A model generated the notes under the pieces. The model did not search any database. It worked only from the letters and a program-made list of their open reading frames with translations, and was not told the origin of the DNA. Source: Brachypodium distachyon (Eukaryota; Streptophyta; Magnoliopsida; Poales; Poaceae). Taken from it: 64,000 bases of DNA. The stretch lies in the NCBI RefSeq assembly GCF_000005505.3, contig NC_016134.3, positions 22,953,584-23,017,583 of the forward strand, given 5' to 3'. The first letter of the stretch is position 1. Each line of letters starts with the position of its first letter. Below are positions 45,694-57,187 of the stretch, piece by piece. The translations under genes and the position numbers were made by a program.

Positions 45694-46414
45694 TTCGATA
45701 CTGAATGTGAGGTTAGGAAAGCATCTCCACGGACAGAGAAATCAATGAGATACACATGCAGTACGAGCAGCATCCTGTAGTGGTAGGAGGGAATGTATAT
45801 GGCTCAAGATATCCTGCACAAACATGCTTGATAAGTTCAACATTGCACTTCCACTAGGAGTGAAAGCTTCAATTAGATTTATATACATGCTTTGCAATGC
45901 ATTATAGTTGCACTGCAGAAAGCGCATGGAGTTTGGTAGATTTATTTACACTGTACATGCCCTTCTCACTTGGCCTTGACAGTTTGTTATTAGTATTAAT
46001 CCAATGCCAGATGTTTGAGCTAGCTGGTTCCAAGTGCATGTCCACCCGACAAACACCAATTACCCAAATAAAACAAGGTACCAAAAGTACCAAAAACCCC
46101 ATAGAAAAAAATTTAAGGGACATCAGAACAAACTCGTGCACCTAATGGGCCTAACCACATGCAACACCACGCAAAGTTTAGCATCGCAAGCCATCACAGA
46201 AGGATTTTTGACACTAATTTACCCATATCAGTTTCAGATGTCCAGTGTAAGTATTCATAAAATGTTGAATTATGGATGACAAAGTTTTAGAAGTTTGATT
46301 GCATAAATTCCAAAACACGCAACAGTCAAGACATTTGCTAGTGCCTCGTGTGCTGACAGAGATAATGTGCAGAGGAAGTTCATTAAAACTGCATTCAGCG
46401 CTTTAGGTTTCTTA

Positions 46415-46753
46415 TCTTCTATATCTAAATAGAAGATCTCCAATACCTATTTCTCTTAACATGCAAACATGCCACATCACATGTCACCACATCAAGTCAT
46501 GCATGTATTATTTACATTTTTGCATCAACCTATAAATTCAAACCGTGCCAACTCATCAATTCAATCACATATTTTTTTGGAAAAGTTTTTCTCATTTTAT
46601 AAATCATTTTGTCACATGCTTCTTAGAGTTTATTGTTTCTAAATGTAAAAGAAGAAACTTTTTTCCGTTTTCCCCATTAAAAATTAATTTTAAGTATCTA
46701 TTTATGCATTTGTCTTAACACGGTTCTGCTGCAACGCGCGGGGCATCATCTAG
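46415..46753 (+). mobile_element. Short non-autonomous Helitron in the F-box gene intron
   Basis: The 5' end is A|TCTTCTATATCTAAATAG. The 3' end is a short GC hairpin region (CTGCAACGCGCGGGG) about 10 bp before CTAG|T (46750-46753). TC…CTRR ends, a terminal hairpin and insertion between A and T are the Helitron signature. The element is 339 bp with no coding capacity. Its ends are close to those at 59108-60101. Confidence 0.65.
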
Positions 46754-48266
46754 TAATAATATAATCATGGTGACAGGTTACAAAAGAAAACTCCTGACAT
46801 AGGACTAAAGCACTAGTCCATCTGGTGATGATTTCTGGTTGCACATATACGAGTCCATTTGCAAATTCTAACAACGACCATCCAAATGAGTAAACATTTA
46901 ATAGCAGCAGTAATCATTTATACCAGATTATACTTTTGGGGAATCAGCATAGTGCTGTATACCTCTGGAAGCTCATCAATACTAGTTTTTTTAGCACCTT
47001 CAGAAACATACTGGGAACCATGTACGGTAACTGATAAAAACCTGGATGCCTGGTTATCTGCAACATAGAGATGTCATAACAGAGGACAGGTATTCAAGAC
47101 TAGCCACTAAATTAGGTTAAATGGCCAAATTTCGCTCAAATAAACTAATAATCTGGAACAAAAATTGGAAGTTCTTCATCATGAGAAGAAATCTCTTTTT
47201 CTTTGGACGAGACCACATGCAGCATAGGAAATACAAATTTACACATAATGTTGTAGATATGAATGTATTATCTCTTGTTTAAGCAAGCAAAAGAATAGTC
47301 TTTATATGCACCAGTAAGATATATTTGGAGAGGAAATTGACAATATTTTTGTATTTTTTGTATTTTATGCAAAAATCAAAATCCTTATATTCATTTGGGC
47401 GAAAAAGGTTTTTGTACCTTAGATTTGATCAGACGAACTCTCAGCACCAACTCCAGAATACACACACAAAAGACTACGGGAACAAACCCTAGGTAGCAGT
47501 AGGATGCAATTTTTAAGCTGTACAGTCTCATATCAGATTCCAAGAAATCGAGATATCAGGGTTAAGATGAACAACTGTGATGCAGAGGCACAAACTTGTT
47601 TGGACTCGGGGCCGCACCATCATTCTCCTACACATGGCCTTTTCAGTCCCCTCTGATCTTGGCTTCGACAGGGGGGACGCGAGACGCGGAGGCTGTCGAA
47701 TAGACAATCCGGAAGGCAGTCGGGCATGAGGACGTCGTGCCGGTGGCGGCGCCATCGAGTGTTCTGGGAGGCGAGAGCAGGCTCGAGCCTTCACTTGGTG
47801 GTGGCCCGCACGACACTGCATCCATAGGTTAAAAAACCCTAAACCCTGGCCCAGGAAGTCCGTCAGACTTGGAGAAGGAGAAGGAGTCGTGCCCTGTCCG
47901 TTTGCGTTGCTTATTCAAGAACACTTGCCTTTCTCCCAGAAAAAGAAACATTTCCCAAATTATTAAAGACCCCAAAATGATTTATAATTTTTTTTAAATC
48001 TAAGGCTATATAAAATAAAAATAAATTATACCACAAGGAGAATCTTCCTCTTGCACTCATCAGTGGTGTGTTGTGATCGAAGCTCGATGTGGCATCTAAA
48101 CCACATTGGTGCTAGAAAAATGTTGTTGACGTATCAGCCGAGAAGTCGTCGGTTGGAACTAGAATATGTCAGTTACATTGATATCAGAAACTAACCCCCA
48201 TCACGAAGAACAAGGTGGTAAAGGGCTGGATTATAACCCCAAATCTGACCGAACATATTAGTCAAA

Positions 48267-49740
48267 GAGTAAAATGTATCAGAAATCCTAATTCTTTCGC
48301 AAAGGTTCCAAGTTAGTCCTAATTTTTTGAAATTGCACGTTTGAGTTCCAGTTGTTTCATAAGTGGTTCAACGCAGGTCCTATGGTGGTTCGGCCGCATG
48401 CCTCCTGCCTACGTGGCTATTTGAGCCCACATGTCAGGTGCCAAGGTGGACGCATTTTTGCTAAAAAAAACCCTGCCTCTTTCTTCCTTCTCCCCCATCA
48501 GCCCTTCACACTCTTTCCTCCTAGCTCTTCAACCGTGCCCCCTCTCCTCCTTCTCTGCTCTCCTCTCTTCGCCAGATGCTGTTGGAGCCAGATGCCATCC
48601 TTGATTTTCTTGGAGAGGTGGACCTACTGCTTGTGCGTGAGGAGCTTCTTGCTCACAAAGCCCCTCTGGTAGATCGTGTTCCTGCTCTGCATCAGCACGG
48701 GGCTGACGACGCCATGGCAGTGGGCAGCGCACGGCAGCAGAGGGCTATGAGGCGTGGGAGCGCAAGGGGAGAAGGGAAAACGGACGAGAGGCTCATTGTG
48801 AATGCACTTGATTGGTCGTACGGGAAGGAGGAGCTCGGGATGGTGGAGTTCAACGGCGGCCGAGACAGAGCGACGAAGCGAGGGCGGCTCGGGGCGAGCT
48901 GGGCTTGGGGAAGAGCATCAGCAGCTTCAGGACGTCTTCGCCGACCTAAGGAAGGTGGCTGTGGAGTCCAAAACTCACCGGAGAAGGAGATCGAGCGGCG
49001 CCAGTGCACAGCCGGACTTGGGGAAGAAGGGCACGATGGCGGCGATTCCTAGCACCTTAACGGAGGTTGAGGGGACAAGGAATTGGCGGGGTTCGGCGAG
49101 CACGATGGCCTCCTCGGCAGGGGACACGGCGGCTTCCCGGACTCATCACCGCACTCACGAATGGCCACCGCGCTCACGAACGGCCGTCGGTCGTTGGTGT
49201 CGTCATCTTCCTCTCTCCGCCGCCGACGCCAGTCCAGGAGCACGGCGAACGGGCCGCCGCCTCTTGGTTTGGATTCTGGACACGAGGTGTCATAAGGGTT
49301 GGCTACGGAGCCGCCAAAGTCGGAGCGCTAGAGGCAGAGGAGGCGCTTGACGAGGCCCTCGGCGAGGAGCGCGTCGAGGACCTCCCTGCGGCAATGGAAG
49401 CCGGCGCAGAGGGCGAGCTCCATGACGAGTGCGCGGACGCGCGGGCCGGCGGCGCAGAGCAGGGCTACGAGCCGCAGGAGCTCGCCGCGCGCGTGGAGCT
49501 AGTCCACCGGCAGGGGAGAAGGAAGAAAGAGGCAGGGTTTTTTTAGCAAAAATGCGTCCACTTTGGCACCTGACATGTGGCTCCAAATAACCACGTAGGC
49601 AGGAGGCACGCGTCCGAACCACCATAAGACCTGCGCTGAACCACCTATGAAACAATTGGGACTCAAACGTGCAGTTTCAAAGAATTAGGACTAATTTGGG
49701 ATCTTTGCGACAGAATTAGGACCTCGGATGCATTTTACTC
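48267..49740. mobile_element. Pack-MULE (Mutator-like element with captured gene fragments)
   Basis: Terminal inverted repeats of about 230 bp start GAGTAAAATG on both sides (48267 to about 48497, and 49740 to about 49512). A perfect 9-bp target-site duplication TTAGTCAAA flanks them (48258-48266, 49741-49749). Long TIRs and a 9-bp duplication define Mutator-like elements. The ~1-kb interior is GC-rich and contains no transposase. A minus-strand stretch (about 49475-49320) reads LLRLVALLCAAGPRVRALVM and VLDALLAEGLVKRLLCL, resembling armadillo-repeat proteins of grasses. Another minus stretch near 48710-48640 reads VSPVLMQSRNTIYQRG. The open frames spanning the whole interior are chimeric and probably not functional. 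Confidence 0.85.
49320..49500 (-). pseudogene. Captured armadillo-repeat gene fragment inside the Pack-MULE
   Basis: The minus-strand translation ALVMELALCAGFHCRREV, DALLAEGLVKRLLCL ends in a TAG. A shifted frame after it gives GGPFAVLLDWRRRRE, which fits the continuing C-terminal part of plant ARM-repeat proteins as I remember them. It has no start, no splice signals and no promoter of its own. The identification rests on pattern memory only. Confidence 0.5.
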
Positions 49741-49749
49741 TTAGTCAAA

Positions 49750-51034
49750 TCTAATCTCGTTAGCTCTGCGACGAAGCCAAAACTGTCTAAACCTCACCAA
49801 TCAAAGAAGAAACGCTAAGACACAAAAGAAGAACCAAATCCACTACTCGATAAGAGTAGCGAACACACAATCCCTTGGCCTCCTCAACGTCGATGATGAG
49901 ATTGTCGCATATCAGGTGGATCAGGAGTCAAGAAAACTTTATTCTCATACCGCACGACGACGTCATATATGTTGTGGCATCGCCATGGGTAACAAACCTT
50001 AATCATAAGAGACCTAACTAGGACGCAGCACTATAGATCCAGGGTCCCCACCCTCTCTCGTCGGCTGAGCGGCAGGCAGAAGAATAGGGGACCAACGCGA
50101 AGCAGTGGTGTGAGACACTTTTTGGGCGAGCTAGAGGCTAGGGTTTTGGGCTCTTCTTCCTAAGTCTCATACAGGCCACCCTCCCGCCGCTGGAGCGGCA
50201 AGTAGAGGAGTGCAGGAGACCCTAGTGATAGTGTCGACAGAGAGAGGACGTGGTGGAGGCACGGGGAGGGCCAGCAGGGGCCAAGGCTTGGGCCAAGAAA
50301 AAATGTTTCACTAGATACATGATTAGTTCTTCCTAAATTTATGAAATTCATACATGTGTCCCCCTTCAACATGCACATAACAAAAATAAAAACCCACAAA
50401 AATCTGCTAGAGTTAAGAAATCTCTGACTAATTGGCTTATCATCTTCTTCTATTCTATCCCGAAAGGCCAAAACCAAATACGAGGAGGTAGAGACTGCTA
50501 ATTGATCGAGATGGCAAACACCTCAACATACACATGTTCTTCTTCCCCAACTCCCCGTCCCCTCCCCCTTGCAGCTCGAACCCTTCAAGCATGTGGAAAA
50601 ACCATTCCCAACTTCCAATTTGGCAATCTGTAATCACTAGCTCGCAAATTATACCGTCCTGCTGGTATTTTTCAAGGAAACTTATATTGAAAAAGCGATT
50701 GCAATTGGGATATGAACAAACAATCGTAGATGAGTTTGATCAATCACCACGTCGAGCGTCATTTAGCCGAAACATGTTAGTTCCTCTTTGTCTAGATTTT
50801 TTTTCTGCGATATGCAATTCAACACTTGTACATATTTCCGTTCTCAACAACGTATGGAAGTAGAATAAATGAAAAACATATTTTGCTATACGATGGTTTC
50901 ATTTTTTTGCAAATTTTAAGTATAAAAAGTTGTCATTTTTAGTCAGCCCTCCCTGTCGATTTTTTCTGCCTCCCCACGAGAGAGGTAGTTGGGAGAGATA
51001 CTGCTACTTCCGGCTCCTTTGCCTATCTTCCTCA
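49750..51034. other. No gene seen
   Basis: This flank of the Pack-MULE has only short open frames. AT-rich and GC-rich patches alternate. The piece 50150-50300 (GCCGCTGGAGCGGCAAG, GAGAGAGGACG) resembles UTR or degenerate coding sequence but cannot be placed. No terminal repeats were found. Confidence 0.4.
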
Positions 51035-51043
51035 AAATGATTT

Positions 51044-51477
51044 GGACAAATTCGCATCTACGGTCCTTGTACTTGAAAGTTGGCTCACTTTAGTCCTTGA
51101 AGTTGCGATTTGCAGAAGCGGTACCTTAAACTTGGCTTAGTGAGTCGATTTAGTCCTAATTTCAGTCAATGAGGGGTTTGACCGCCACGTGGCTACGGCC
51201 CACTGCCATGCTGGTGATTTTCGCGCGCTAGGGACTGTGTACTTTTGCAAAAAAAAGAAACACGTTCCTGGAGATGTTTTTGAAAAAGTACAGTCCCTCA
51301 CGCGTGAAAATAGTGGCCGTAGCCACGTGGCGGTCAAACCCCTTCCCCCCTTCTAACTGAAATTAGGACTAAATTGAGCCAGTAAACCATGTTTAAGGTA
51401 CTGCTTCTGCAAATCGCAACTTCAAGGACTAAAGTGAGCCAACTTTCCAAGTACAGGGACCGTAGATCCAAATTTCT
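51044..51477. mobile_element. Mutator-type MITE
   Basis: Terminal inverted repeats of over 100 bp are visible: left TACGGTCCTTGTACTTGAAA and AGTTGGCTCACTTTAGTCC, mirrored on the right by GGACTAAAGTGAGCCAACTT and GTACAGGGACCGTA. Flanking 9-mers are AAATGATTT (51035-51043) and CAATGATTT (51478-51486), one mismatch. The centre (CCACGTGGC…GCCACGTGG near 51186-51335) is also inverted, so most of the 434 bp can fold back. No coding capacity. Confidence 0.75.
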
Positions 51478-52379
51478 CAATGATTTACATAAACAAAGAC
51501 TTCCATAAAAAACGGTCTCAACATAAACCACCTGCCTCGAGGCTCGAGCCGCCTCTTCTGCCTCTCCTTTGCTGCCTAGCGCCTCACCGAGAAGCCACTC
51601 ACGGCAGTGCCTGCGGAGCCCAGAACAGGATGGTACTTCAAGACGCGACCAGCCAGCGGCAGGTTAGCTGAGGCGGCTCACGTCCGGAATCACAGAGCGG
51701 TGACGCTCCTGTCCAGGAGCATAGGAGTGCTTGTGTTGCCGCATATCTGAGTGATGAAAAAAGATCGCCGGGGAGTGGATGGCGAGCCAAGCAGCTGCGG
51801 TGACCGGGTGGACGCCTTCCTCGGTTCCTCCGTCCGGAGCACGACAAACTCCACTTTTGGTGAGTTCTTATTGTTGCCCTGTTTTCTCTCTGTTTTGGAC
51901 ATCAGGACATGACATGCTCTGCTCACCACCTGCCTGTGGAAATGCCGATCGCGTTTTACTGGAACACGTGTTACACTTGCCTTAATCGCCCTCTATTTTT
52001 CTCCCAGTTGTGGGTTCGGGCCCTAAAACAACGGCTATTCATGAATGAGTTTTTTCTTTTAGGACTTTCTAAGTGGGGCACGGGCCCAGCCATGTCTTAG
52101 CCAGCGGCGCGTGCCCCCACCGTCCGATCTTTTGCCCACCGCAACTTTCTCTTTTCTTCGCGATGTCTCCCTCCTCGATCTCCCCATCCTTTGCTCCACC
52201 GCCTCTCTCGCCCTGTCCCTGTCCCTCTTTCCTGCAGCCGCCGGCGCCATCTTCCGCCACCCCTCATCCTCAGCCGCAGCTAGCGGTTAATCAAGGCTTG
52301 GTGGTCGCCGCATGCCCCATGTTCGTGTTGGCCGTCCTCCTGGCCGCTGGGAACGTCGCCGGCCAGCAGCCCACGGCGG

Positions 52380-52881
52380 CGAAGCAGTTCGCGGCAGCGG
52401 AGCAACATCAGGTGTGACGGCGGCAGAGCAACAGCAGGACGCAGCGGAGCAGTAGCGGCAGCGGTGGAGAAGCTGTGGTGGAGCAGCAGCATCAGGTGTG
52501 GCGGCGGCAGAGGAACAACAGGTTGCGGCGTCAGAGCAGCAGCAGCAGACGTTGCGGTGGAGTTGGAGCAGGAGCAAGTCGCAGAGGTGGGGGATTGATG
52601 TTGATTGGGTTCTGTCGGTCAGCTCGTGCGTCACTCGAAAGAAGTGTTCTCGGTTTTTGACGATGCTAATTGGTGATCCTTTCTTCCTGCCATCGATTTA
52701 TGTTGCTTCAATTATGAAGCCTCCTGTTGCTACCTGTCTTGAACAATGCTATGGAGTAAGTTGTATGGTTGACGGAATGAGTTTTGGTGAGTTTAGTGAT
52801 AAAGCATGCTTTCTAAAGAACCATGCTTCGTTAATTTGTCAGATGTTAGCGATCAAGCATATGTTTGATGCACTACCATGA
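52380..52881 (+). CDS. Hypothetical 127-residue ORF after a GCA/CAG-rich tract
   Basis: The tract 52380-52580 is rich in GCAGCAGC/GCGGCAG triplets and encodes polyglutamine or polyalanine in different frames. From the ATG at 52498 one frame reads AAAEEQQVAASEQQQQTLRW, then WVLSVSSCVTRKK and a less biased part (KPPVATCLEQCYGVSCMVDG) to the stop at 52879-52881. No domain, upstream regulatory signal or neighbour supports a role. It may be a retro-copy or a captured fragment. Low confidence that it is expressed. Confidence 0.2.
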
Positions 52882-53139
52882 TGCATTCAATACAGTGCTT
52901 TAGCATTTGCTTTAGTATATGTATTTTTTATAAGAAGGACTGACGAAACAATTCGATTTCATTGCAACTACTAGTTTGCACGATGTTGTCTGTCTCTACG
53001 TACAAAGTTGAATGCTTGTACTATGTTTTGTTAGCATGCGTGTAACCAACCATTATTTTAGCTAAAAAGCCCTAACTATTGCTAATTTTAGCTAATAATT
53101 TCTAACTATTGCTAATTGACAAGTTTGTTCTAAACTAGA

Positions 53140-53830
53140 AAAGAAGACAACCTGGTAAGTAGATGTGGATAATCCGGCAAGCGGGCTTAGTTATCCTGGC
53201 AAGTAGGTGTGGATAATCCGGCAAGTAGGTGTGTATAAACCGGTAAGTTGGCTTAGTTATTTTGACAAGTAGGTGTGGATAAATTGGCTATTAGGCGTGG
53301 ATAAATTGGCAAGTAGAGGAATTAATAAATTGAGAAGTACGTGTGGACAAATCGGTAAGTCGGTAGCAAACATGTATAAATGAGTAAGTACACACATGGA
53401 TATACCGACAACTAATCGCACTTAACTGTCAAGTAGGCGTGGATATATAAGCCCGGTAGGTAAAGTGCAGTTAATTTGGTAAGTAGACACATGTATCCTG
53501 GCAATTAAGCACGGTGAACCTGGCAAGTAAGCACAGTTAACCTGACAAGTAGTGTGGATAAGCCGATAAGTTGTCATGGATAATATATCCGGCAAGTAGA
53601 AACAAACTTCCCAACAAGTAAGCACAATTAATCTGACAAGTAGTGTGGATAAGCCGATAAATAGATCTGGATAAACTAGCAAGTAGGTGTTGACAAATTG
53701 ACAAGTAAACATTGCTAAACCGGTAAGTAGGCATAGATAAAATTGTAAGCCAATAAGTAGAAATGGATAAACCGGCTAGTCGCGTCTTCTTACCACTGGT
53801 TAGTTGCGTATTTTTAGCCGCTAGCATCAT
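53140..53830. repeat. Degenerate GGCAAGTAGGTGTGGATAA repeat
   Basis: For about 700 bp the words GCAAGTAGGTGTGGATAA and variants (ACAAGTAGTGTGGATAAGCC, GGTAAGTAGGCATAGATAA) recur every 25-40 bp, often alternating AAGTAG with CCGG. Repeat order is irregular. Minus-strand open frames here (Thr/Tyr/Leu-rich) simply translate the repeat. Confidence 0.7.
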
Positions 53831-53839
53831 CGTGAGTTG

Positions 53840-55350
53840 TGCCTGACGATCATTTTGTTTGATTTTAGCTGTAAATTACCAAATTCTTTGCCCCGAGAGT
53901 CAGTTGACATGGAAAGGAGCTGGGGTTCACATGCAAAGCTGGTTGGTTGTCGTTGAGGCAATCATTGCAAAAGGAGAAAAAAAGAAGGCACAAATGGCTA
54001 GGCTAAAGAAAAGAATAACGGGGCTGGTTGCTTGGGTGGACCTGAACTCCCTGTTGCTTGCCGATCGGATGTGTGGAAAGCGTTTGGGCCGTGCCGGAGA
54101 ACAGTCGAATATGGTTTTTGGTACACAGTTGCTTAATGTTCAACAGTTCAGGTGCTGAATTACAGTATTTTTGCATGTGCCATGGACAGGGATCTGTGCA
54201 TCTCAACAAACTGTAGCTTTTGTTCTTTGCAGGTTTGGCTACCTGAAACCAGAAGTTTGAACCAACCCTGTTGCAGCAAAGGCATCATGAACAAGAGATG
54301 CTCAATTGTGAATAGAATGTTTACTTGGATGCATTTGTGTTTTTCTAGATGGATGCAATTGTGTTTTTTCTTGAACCTCCAAAGCTGCATGTGAAATGTT
54401 TGTAGAATAGGAATTTGTGGCTTATGTTTTATTCATGTGGATTCCTTTTTAGCCCATTAAGAAAACGAATTCTTGGACCAGCAAACTTCAGGGCCATTTG
54501 CAACTCCCATTTTGCTACCATTTTTGCTTCCAGCTACAAGACTACTTTTGGGCCTGCATAAATAAATAAAGTGTATCAGCATATGGTGCCATATTGGGCT
54601 CTATGATTCTTACCATTTAAGGTGCTCATGCCAAAGCAAATACTTGTCTGTTTCTGGTGAGTTATTGTGCATAACTCTATATGAATTTGACAGGTCCTGT
54701 TTTCCTTCTTTTATTTACTTCGGTAATATGCGCATACCCCCCAATACTTCATGTAGTGAATTTCAGTAGACCATTTGGCTGCTGCATGTATGGCCTTCGA
54801 AACCCCAGGACCGTCGCTGAACTCATTGACACATTGTGCATATAGGATCCACTCTTTTATGGTTTCTCCCTATTTTTTCATGTATGTAGTTGAGGTGGTT
54901 AGGGCCAGTATCAATATGTTTCCTGGCAGGTGAATTTTCTTGGCAATTAATTTATCTAACCTTTGGCAACAACAGAAATTCAGATTTCCTGATGTATTTA
55001 TCATTTCCTGTTGTATTGTTTCCTGTGGTTAGGGATTAATTTATCATTTCTTGTTGTATTGTTTTCAGTTTAATATTTGGCAATTAATTTAGATTGCAAC
55101 AATTCAGATTGCTGAATTGTTTCTGGCCCACTATCTGTTTGCTTGCAACAATTCAGATTGCTGAATTAAAAAATGTGCTTAGTGAACTACACGAGTGTTC
55201 TATTTATCAGAGAACTAAACTGATTTAGGGAGTTACAATCATTAGTTGTTAGGCGAAAGAGGTTCTTCTTCTCCAAGATAAGATTGATCAATCCTATTTT
55301 AAGTAATAAAATAAATTTCATTTGTTCCTTTTGTTATATGATTTGCAATA
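53840..55350. other. No gene seen
   Basis: The stretch has low coding potential, with short open frames only. One plus frame (53859-54158) contains KGEKKKAQMARLKKRITGL but no recognisable domain. An inverted pair ATGCATTTGTGTTTT / GATGCAATTGTGTTTT lies near 54330-54365 as a direct repeat. Duplicated phrases GGCAATTAATTTA (54950, 55080) and CAATTCAGATTGCTGAATT (55096 and 55150) are present. Confidence 0.4.
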
Positions 55351-55357
55351 TTTAATA

Positions 55358-55470
55358 CTATCTCCGATCCTAAATTGTTGACGAAATATTACATGTATCT
55401 AGACGCTTTTTAAAAATACATACGTCCATATTTGGACAAATTTGAGACAAGAATTTAGGATCGGAGGGAG
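55358..55470. mobile_element. Stowaway (Tc1/mariner) MITE
   Basis: The ends are CTATCTCCGATCCTAAATT and GAATTTAGGATCGGAGGGAG, flanked by TA on both sides (55356-55357, 55471-55472). The CTCCCTCCG-type end and TA duplication define grass Stowaway elements. Length 113 bp, inner sequence includes ACATGTATCTAGACGCTTTT, frequent in this family. Confidence 0.85.
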
Positions 55471-55967
55471 TATTACTTTTTAGTTTACTGTAAATAAGCT
55501 GTAAAATTCATAAGTAGTAGTCTTTTTTGTGGTTACTTCCATCTCAAGGTTGAAGGTTTGCCTTTGATTTGTTCAATAATTCTCCTTTTATTTTCTTTGA
55601 TTTGTTAGATGGGTAAAACTAAAGTCCCTCCAGTGTGCTTTGCAATTCTATGACCGCCATGTTCCCTTGCAGGTCAAGGTCCAGCCGCTCCAGCAGTTCT
55701 GGCGCAAACGTTTCTGTCACACAGGCATACAGGATGTGGTGATCATTTTTGTGGTCTGCAATCCTATGTTCTTGTTGTTCTTTTGTCAAAGGTGTTTGTT
55801 TGGAATAATTGTTCTCCTTAAACAAAGTTGAAACAGTGAGAATTATTTGTTTAGGCCTCTGTAACTGAATTTGAGCGATGTAAAAGCTTTGTGCAATGCA
55901 TTTTGGGATCTTTGTTAAGATGTCAAAAACTGTCGACATGCTAGAATTTATATCAAAGAAAAAATTG

Positions 55968-56055
55968 CTCCCTCCGATTCATAATAATGTCTCAGATTTT
56001 GTACTAACTTAGTGCAAAGTTATACTAAATGACAGTTAGTATGGATCGGAGTGAG
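55968..56055. mobile_element. Stowaway MITE, short copy
   Basis: The ends are CTCCCTCCGATTCATAATAA and GTATGGATCGGAGTGAG, with TA on the right side (56056-56057) and a mutated left flank (TG). The inner TGTCTCAGATTTTGTACTAA and its partial inverse support the call. Length about 88 bp. Confidence 0.7.
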
Positions 56056-56882
56056 TATAACTCAATATTCTTCGTGATGAATGTATTTTTGGGTCCTAAT
56101 CAACAACAACCAGTCAAGTTTATATCGATGCAGAAAACTCTTCATCGAAGAGCTTAATCAAGTCTGGCACAGAACGAAGAGAAAGGAACTTAGAGGCTTT
56201 GAGGCCTGGATAGCCTCTTTTAGATGATCTAGTTTTCTTTTTGCCTTTTTTCATTTTCTTTTCCCCTTTTTTGTGCAGTTAACTCTTTTATTTAATATAT
56301 GGCAATATGCCTTTTGGCCTATTGTCTTTGCCCCTCAAAAAACTTGACTGCCTTTTGATTTTGTCTTATTTGGGTACCACTGAAAATTTATAGTTTATCA
56401 GCTTGATGGGTTCAGGATTTGCAATTTTCAGCTATAGTACTAATTGTGCCTTCAGAAGCCCATGTCGTGGTTTTTGAGTTTGAATAAAGTTACATGTGAT
56501 TTTAAAAAACACAAGAATATGCATAACTTCGAGTATAATCAAGTTTAACATAGAGTTTGCATAAAGCATTGTGGCTTTCAGGTTTGCTTGGCTGATTTGT
56601 TCTCTGGCAATGTTTGAAGAAAGCAAGGGGCTTTGCAATTAGGTAGGATTAGCTGACAAGCTCGCCTCATGAAGACATGTTTCTCACAACTTCTACCTGC
56701 GTTGTCTCGGTTATCGATCGCTAAAGGCCTTATCTACTACGGAGTAGCCTTTTCTTTATGCAGTATTTAGATACTTTTGGATGAACATTCGGACCTTTCA
56801 ATTTATCATGTGTTATGTGTCCTCAATCTGCGGGACGGCATTAGAGCAAGGGCAATAGTAACTTGTTTTATTTTTGCTAGCT

Positions 56883-57187
56883 TTATTGATCATCAAACAA
56901 AGTTACATCCTTCACCAAAGACGACAATAAAAAGCTAGGGGGATCATCGTCCCAAACACAAGAGAATCTGGTGCTATAACAATTCTTAGCTATCTCATGA
57001 GCTACCTCATTGACTTCCCTATGACAAAACTCTACTGAAACCTTACTAAAACCAGACATAAGAACTCTACTATCAAGGAAAATAGCAGCTGCGGCCGTAG
57101 CAGAAAAACCATCATCAAGAATTGTCTCCACGACCTGCAGGTTATTGGATTGGATTATGAAGTTGTTGTTGGTTACTAGCTCATGTC
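56883..57187 (-). pseudogene. RNase H-like (RVT_3-type) C-terminal fragment
   Basis: A minus frame reads HELVTNNNFIIQSNNLQVVE, then ATAAAAIFLDSRVLMSGFSK, VSVEFCHREVNEVAHEIAKN and WDDDPPSFLLSSLVKDVTLF before the stop at 56883. This matches the end of the plant 'RNase H-like domain' (RVT_3) found in non-LTR retrotransposon-derived proteins, where the H-x-x-R-x-x-N-x-x-A-H signature (CHREVNEVAHEIA) is typical. The N-terminal half with the first catalytic residues is absent. It is probably a LINE-derived or retro-copied fragment. Confidence 0.65.

Larger units (their letters stand above)
43711..47825 (-). pseudogene. F-box/LRR/FBD-type protein, pseudogene
   Basis: F-box/LRR/FBD proteins are substrate receptors of SCF ubiquitin ligases. 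Exon 1 starts at 47825 (MDAVSCGPPPSEGSS). The F-box exon begins at 45813 (DILSHIHSLLPLQDAARTAC). LRR parts follow on 45231-44514 (VKTLKLKLCGCDSG, LQSLSLLWFSPGIKNWLLEK, ALEKLSLLSCNEIAILKIP), then 44410-44258 (NTPMIPDKFLHLKYLNICLC) and the last exon 44103-43711 (QNTPSLQDLVLDTTHGFH). Defects: frame change in exon 1, a TGA just after the F-box (CVSH, then stop, then PWRCFPNLTFS), a 455-bp MITE inside the exon, and a frameshift near 44880. A Helitron sits in the first intron. The order of exons and GT…AG ends are otherwise intact. It is not expected to give a full protein. Confidence 0.75.

Noticed and set aside
48352..49546. Pack-MULE interior open frames as expressed genes
   Set aside because: They cross from inverted-repeat sequence into fragments of different origin; no start context or splice signals support a protein.
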